Positions 30,492-33,124 of a stretch of 33,124 nucleotides of DNA are shown piece after piece. This DNA is from Onthomonas sp964456525 (GTDB taxonomy: Bacteria > Bacillota > Clostridia > Oscillospirales > Oscillospiraceae), in NCBI GenBank assembly GCA_964456525.1, contig CAYWAP010000016.1, positions 1 to 33,124 on the forward strand. The letters run 5' to 3'. Position 1 is the first letter of the stretch. Each line of letters opens with the position of its first letter. A program made the translations under genes and the position numbers. A model generated the notes under the pieces. It worked only from the letters and a program-made list of their open reading frames with translations. It made no database searches and had not been told where the DNA came from.

Positions 30492-32795
30492 CTAGTCTGT
30501 CTCCCGGAAGCGCAGGGTGACGGTTCCGTCCTCATCGGTTCGATAGATGACACAGCCTGCCTCCTCCAGCCGCTGAAGCGTCTCCTCAGTGGGGTGCCCA
30601 TAGCTGTTATTGCCCACCGAAATCACCGCATATTCTGGGGTGATGATGTCCAAAAACGCCTCACTGGTGGAATATTTTGACCCATGATGGGCCACAATCA
30701 GCACCTCAATGTCCTCCAGCTGTTTGCTCTGGGCCAATTCTTCCTCCCAGCTGGCGCTCATATCCCCGGTAATCAGCACATCGGTGCCACCGCTGGTACA
30801 CTGCACGGAAAGGCCGCACTCATTGTCCCCGCCGTCGCCGATGGGCGCGTAGATGGTGATCATCGCCGACCCGAAGGAGATCGTCTCGTCCTCCGTGACC
30901 CATTCAATGGACACGCCCGCCTCCTCAGCGGCGGCGAGCACCTTCTCCCTGCCGCCGTTGTCATCTTCCACGTCCGGGAGATACAGCCGGTCCACCTGCA
31001 CCTGCTGAAACAGCTCTTCCACCCCGTTGATATGATCGCTGTCATAGTGGGTCAGTACCAATGCATCTAAATGGGACACCTGAAAATCGATCAACGACTC
31101 CGCCAGAATATCCCCGGCGTTGTCCGCATTGCCGCCGCAGTCAACTGCCACCGCCTCCCCATCCGAGTAGAAGAGAATACTCTGGCCCTGCCCCACATTC
31201 AGCGCCTGTACAATTAAATTTGCGTCGTCAATCGCCGATCTCAACGCGAAAATCACCAGAAACAGCGACAAAATGCCTGCTCCAATGGGAAGATACAGAT
31301 GTCTGCGCAGCCATTTGGAAATCAACGTCAGCAGAAAGATGAGACAAATCGCCCCCATCCAAAGCTGGACGAACTGGTAATCATCGCTCAAGGATGCAAA
31401 GGGAATTTTTACCAGGAGTTTGGGAACCTCAACCACATAGAGGGCCAGCGCCCGCACCGGCCACGCCAGCACAGAGGCCAACGGCATACAGACAAACCCA
31501 AGGAGGACGGTAACCGCCCCGGCAAAGAACAGCCAGGAAGCCACGCCGACGACCAGCAGATTGGAAATGGGGGAAATCAGGGGAATGGCGTCAAAATAGT
31601 AGGCCACCAATGGCAGTGTGAACATACTCGCCGCAGCCGTCATCGCAAAGGAACTCTGAATATAGGCGCTGAGCCATTGAATCGGCCGCACCGGGATCCT
31701 GGGAATCCACTTCCCCAGTCCCCGGCGAAACCGCGCCGCATGTAACAGAATGCCCAACATCGAGGTAAAGGAGAGCTGCAAGCTGATACTGGAGGCAGAA
31801 TATGGGTTGGCGGCCAACAGAACCAGCAGCGCCGCCGACAGGGAGCAGAGCCCATCGGTTTCTCTGCCGAAAAACGGCGCCAAAATCACAATACACTCCA
31901 TGAAAACCGCCCGCATGGTGCTGGGGGAGCATCCGGTCATCAGTGCAAACAGCACCAGAAAGGGAATGCAGAGAAGGGTACACCAGCGGTTATTGTAGGT
32001 CACAAACAGCAGTAAGCTGACCAGAAACGTCACATGGAGACCGGATACCGCCACCAGATGGCTGAGCCCGGCGCGCCGCAACGCGGCGGCGCAGCTGTCC
32101 GACAGCTCACTGCGATCGCCCACGAGAAAGGCGCTTAACAGCGCGGCACAGTCCCCGGTGAACAGGCTATGAATCTTCTCCTGTATGCTGTGCCGGAGGT
32201 ATTGGGGAAGATAGCGCAGTGAAAAGGCCTCGCCCTCCACAATCTCCACATCGTCGTGGACGCTGCCGAGAAGGAACAGGCCCTGGGAGGCATAGCTGGC
32301 GTAACTGCCGCTCTTCTCCGTTCCGGAGGTGAAATACGCCGTGCCGCTCAGGCGGTCGCCGGGTTTCAACTCCTGATCCGTCGGGACATACAGACGGGCA
32401 TGGACCCTGGAGCCAAAAACCGTATCAATATAGACATCGACGGAAGTATTGTAATCCGTCTCCGTCGAGTAGTCGGAAACCGTCGCCGTAAAGGAAACCG
32501 TTTTCCCGGCAAACTGATAGATTTGCAGCCACAGCCAGCCCGCATAGAGGATAAACCAGACCAACGCCGCAAACCCGCCGAGGAAAAACAGAAAGCAGCG
32601 CGGATCCCCTTTGGTCCTGGAAAACATAACAAAAAACATCGCCGCCAGCGCCACCACGATGAGGATATGTACAGCCCCGGCCAGCAACGACATCATGGCA
32701 AACGCCGCCGTAAACCAGGCCAGGGGGCGGTTCACCCGCTGTTTCTGCCTGAGCGGACGATATGCTTGTTTTTCTTTTCGCTCCTTAAATAACAT
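30492..32795 (-). CDS. comEC: ComEC/Rec2 DNA-uptake channel protein
   Basis: This 767-residue membrane protein forms the channel that moves single-stranded DNA into the cell during transformation. It has an N-terminal OB-fold region outside two helices (DUF4131-type, about 60-190), the multi-helix Competence domain (about 210-480: SAFLVGDRSELSD, LSHLVAVSGLHVTFLVSLL, FALMTGCSPSTMRAVFME), and a C-terminal metallo-beta-lactamase domain (about 525-767) with LNVGQGQSILF, LTHYDSDHINGVEEL and VAHHGSKYSTS. All expected metal ligands appear present. The ATG at 32795 has a weak ribosome site, but a good promoter lies 40 nt upstream. It probably forms an operon with holA and the DUF4093 gene. Confidence 0.93.
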   Translation of the reverse strand: MLFKERKEKQAYRPLRQKQRVNRPLAWFTAAFAMMSLLAGAVHILIVVALAAMFFVMFSRTKGDPRCFLFFLGGFAALVWFILYAGWLWLQIYQFAGKTVSFTATVSDYSTETDYNTSVDVYIDTVFGSRVHARLYVPTDQELKPGDRLSGTAYFTSGTEKSGSYASYASQGLFLLGSVHDDVEIVEGEAFSLRYLPQYLRHSIQEKIHSLFTGDCAALLSAFLVGDRSELSDSCAAALRRAGLSHLVAVSGLHVTFLVSLLLFVTYNNRWCTLLCIPFLVLFALMTGCSPSTMRAVFMECIVILAPFFGRETDGLCSLSAALLVLLAANPYSASSISLQLSFTSMLGILLHAARFRRGLGKWIPRIPVRPIQWLSAYIQSSFAMTAAASMFTLPLVAYYFDAIPLISPISNLLVVGVASWLFFAGAVTVLLGFVCMPLASVLAWPVRALALYVVEVPKLLVKIPFASLSDDYQFVQLWMGAICLIFLLTLISKWLRRHLYLPIGAGILSLFLVIFALRSAIDDANLIVQALNVGQGQSILFYSDGEAVAVDCGGNADNAGDILAESLIDFQVSHLDALVLTHYDSDHINGVEELFQQVQVDRLYLPDVEDDNGGREKVLAAAEEAGVSIEWVTEDETISFGSAMITIYAPIGDGGDNECGLSVQCTSGGTDVLITGDMSASWEEELAQSKQLEDIEVLIVAHHGSKYSTSEAFLDIITPEYAVISVGNNSYGHPTEETLQRLEEAGCVIYRTDEDGTVTLRFRETD

Positions 32796-32834
32796 AGGTC
32801 ATCCGTGCCATTTGTCTATATTTTTCAGATTTTA

Positions 32835-32863
32835 AGCATATCACAGTAAAAATAGCAAGTCAA
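32835..32863 (-). promoter_or_regulatory. Promoter of the comEC operon
   Basis: On the minus strand, TTGACT (32858-32863), a 17-nt spacer and TATGCT (32835-32840). Confidence 0.72.
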
Positions 32864-32877
32864 CTGCTGTTGCCCTG

Positions 32878-32902
32878 AAGGCCGCCTTTTTGTGGCCTTT
32901 TT
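32878..32902 (+). terminator. Plus-strand terminator-like hairpin without an upstream gene
   Basis: AAGGCC (32878-32883) pairs with GGCCTT (32894-32899), extended by T-run TTTTTC on the plus strand. No plus-strand gene precedes it in this gap, so it may end an antisense transcript or a small RNA, or be chance. Confidence 0.45.
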
Positions 32903-33124
32903 CGACAGGCTGCAGCATTCCATCTGCGGAATGCAGCTCTGCTGCTTGTTGTATGAACACAGGCAGCCCGACGCGCCAGAACCGGCACTTCAAATGCAAA
33001 TGTATCCAATCTCTTTTCCCTGGCCGGGTCATGCGTATTTTCCGTATTTTGTGTAAAAACTGGATGTTACCTGGAGGTTGAATCGGAGAACTTTTCTTTC
33101 CATCCCTTGACAAAACGAAAATAA

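Larger units (their letters stand above)
32796..33124. other. Right-end intergenic region
   Basis: This holds the comEC promoter, a terminator-like hairpin and a second 7-bp hairpin, GCATTCC/GGAATGC (32915-32934). A TTGACA near 33108 may start a promoter that runs off the window. No coding region is supported. Confidence 0.45.

Noticed and set aside
32841..33113. 90-codon minus-strand frame at the right end
   Set aside because: It overlaps the comEC promoter, has no ribosome site and resembles no known protein.

Overview
The window looks like a chromosomal segment of an anaerobic Gram-positive Clostridia, most likely an Oscillospiraceae relative (Flavonifractor/Oscillibacter-like). This is inferred from the moderately high G+C, a class B sortase with an SPKTG-tailed surface protein, PyrK/PyrD type 1B, a SpoVB-like flippase, DUF951 and a DUF4093 toprim protein next to holA. 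No rRNA, CRISPR array, complete insertion sequence or prophage is visible.

Layout. (1) 1-4822, minus strand: a lipoprotein with beta-helix carbohydrate-binding repeats, a DUF4956 membrane protein, and an OmpR-type response regulator overlapping its histidine kinase. (2) 4921-5262: a self-contained tRNA-Gln(CTG) unit (promoter, tRNA, terminator), then an intergenic element of nested inverted repeats. (3) 5263-9912, minus: a cell-surface block of sortase B, an O-antigen-ligase-like membrane protein and a BspA-type leucine-rich-repeat protein ending in SPKTG. (4) 10051-12523, minus: a niacin salvage block. The NiaR-type repressor gene and an operon of a stand-alone PTS EIIC-like transporter plus nicotinamidase each have a strong promoter overlapped by nearly the same 16-nt operator. 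(5) 12564-14533, minus: an ammonium transporter fused to a P-II signalling domain, with a structured leader.

(6) 14748-17535, plus: rarA, a DUF951 gene and hisC, closed by a terminator. (7) 17557-19045: an AT-rich insert with an ECF-like sigma factor and a translationally coupled membrane partner. Its left edge carries a short decayed copy of the cation-efflux gene that stands intact on its right edge. (8) 19146-21284, minus: a CDF metal transporter, a TVP38/TMEM64 membrane protein and a small Gly/Met-rich protein. (9) 21478-25630, plus: a compact pyrimidine operon pyrC-pyrF-pyrK-pyrD, without a PyrR-type leader but with a palindrome at the predicted start of transcription. (10) 25749-28743, plus: a histidine-phosphatase/GNAT fusion and a SpoVB/MATE-like flippase. 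(11) 28779-32863, minus: comEC, holA and a ribonuclease-M5-related toprim gene.

The strongest lead for something new is block 4: operator sequence and operon partner together tie an orphan PTS EIIC-like membrane protein to niacin uptake. Other points to follow are a diverged intergenic repeat present at two distant sites (7974-8042 and 21390-21462), the nested inverted repeats next to the tRNA, the sigma-factor insert, and the two fusion proteins. All promoter, operator and terminator calls come from reading the sequence by eye; none was computed.
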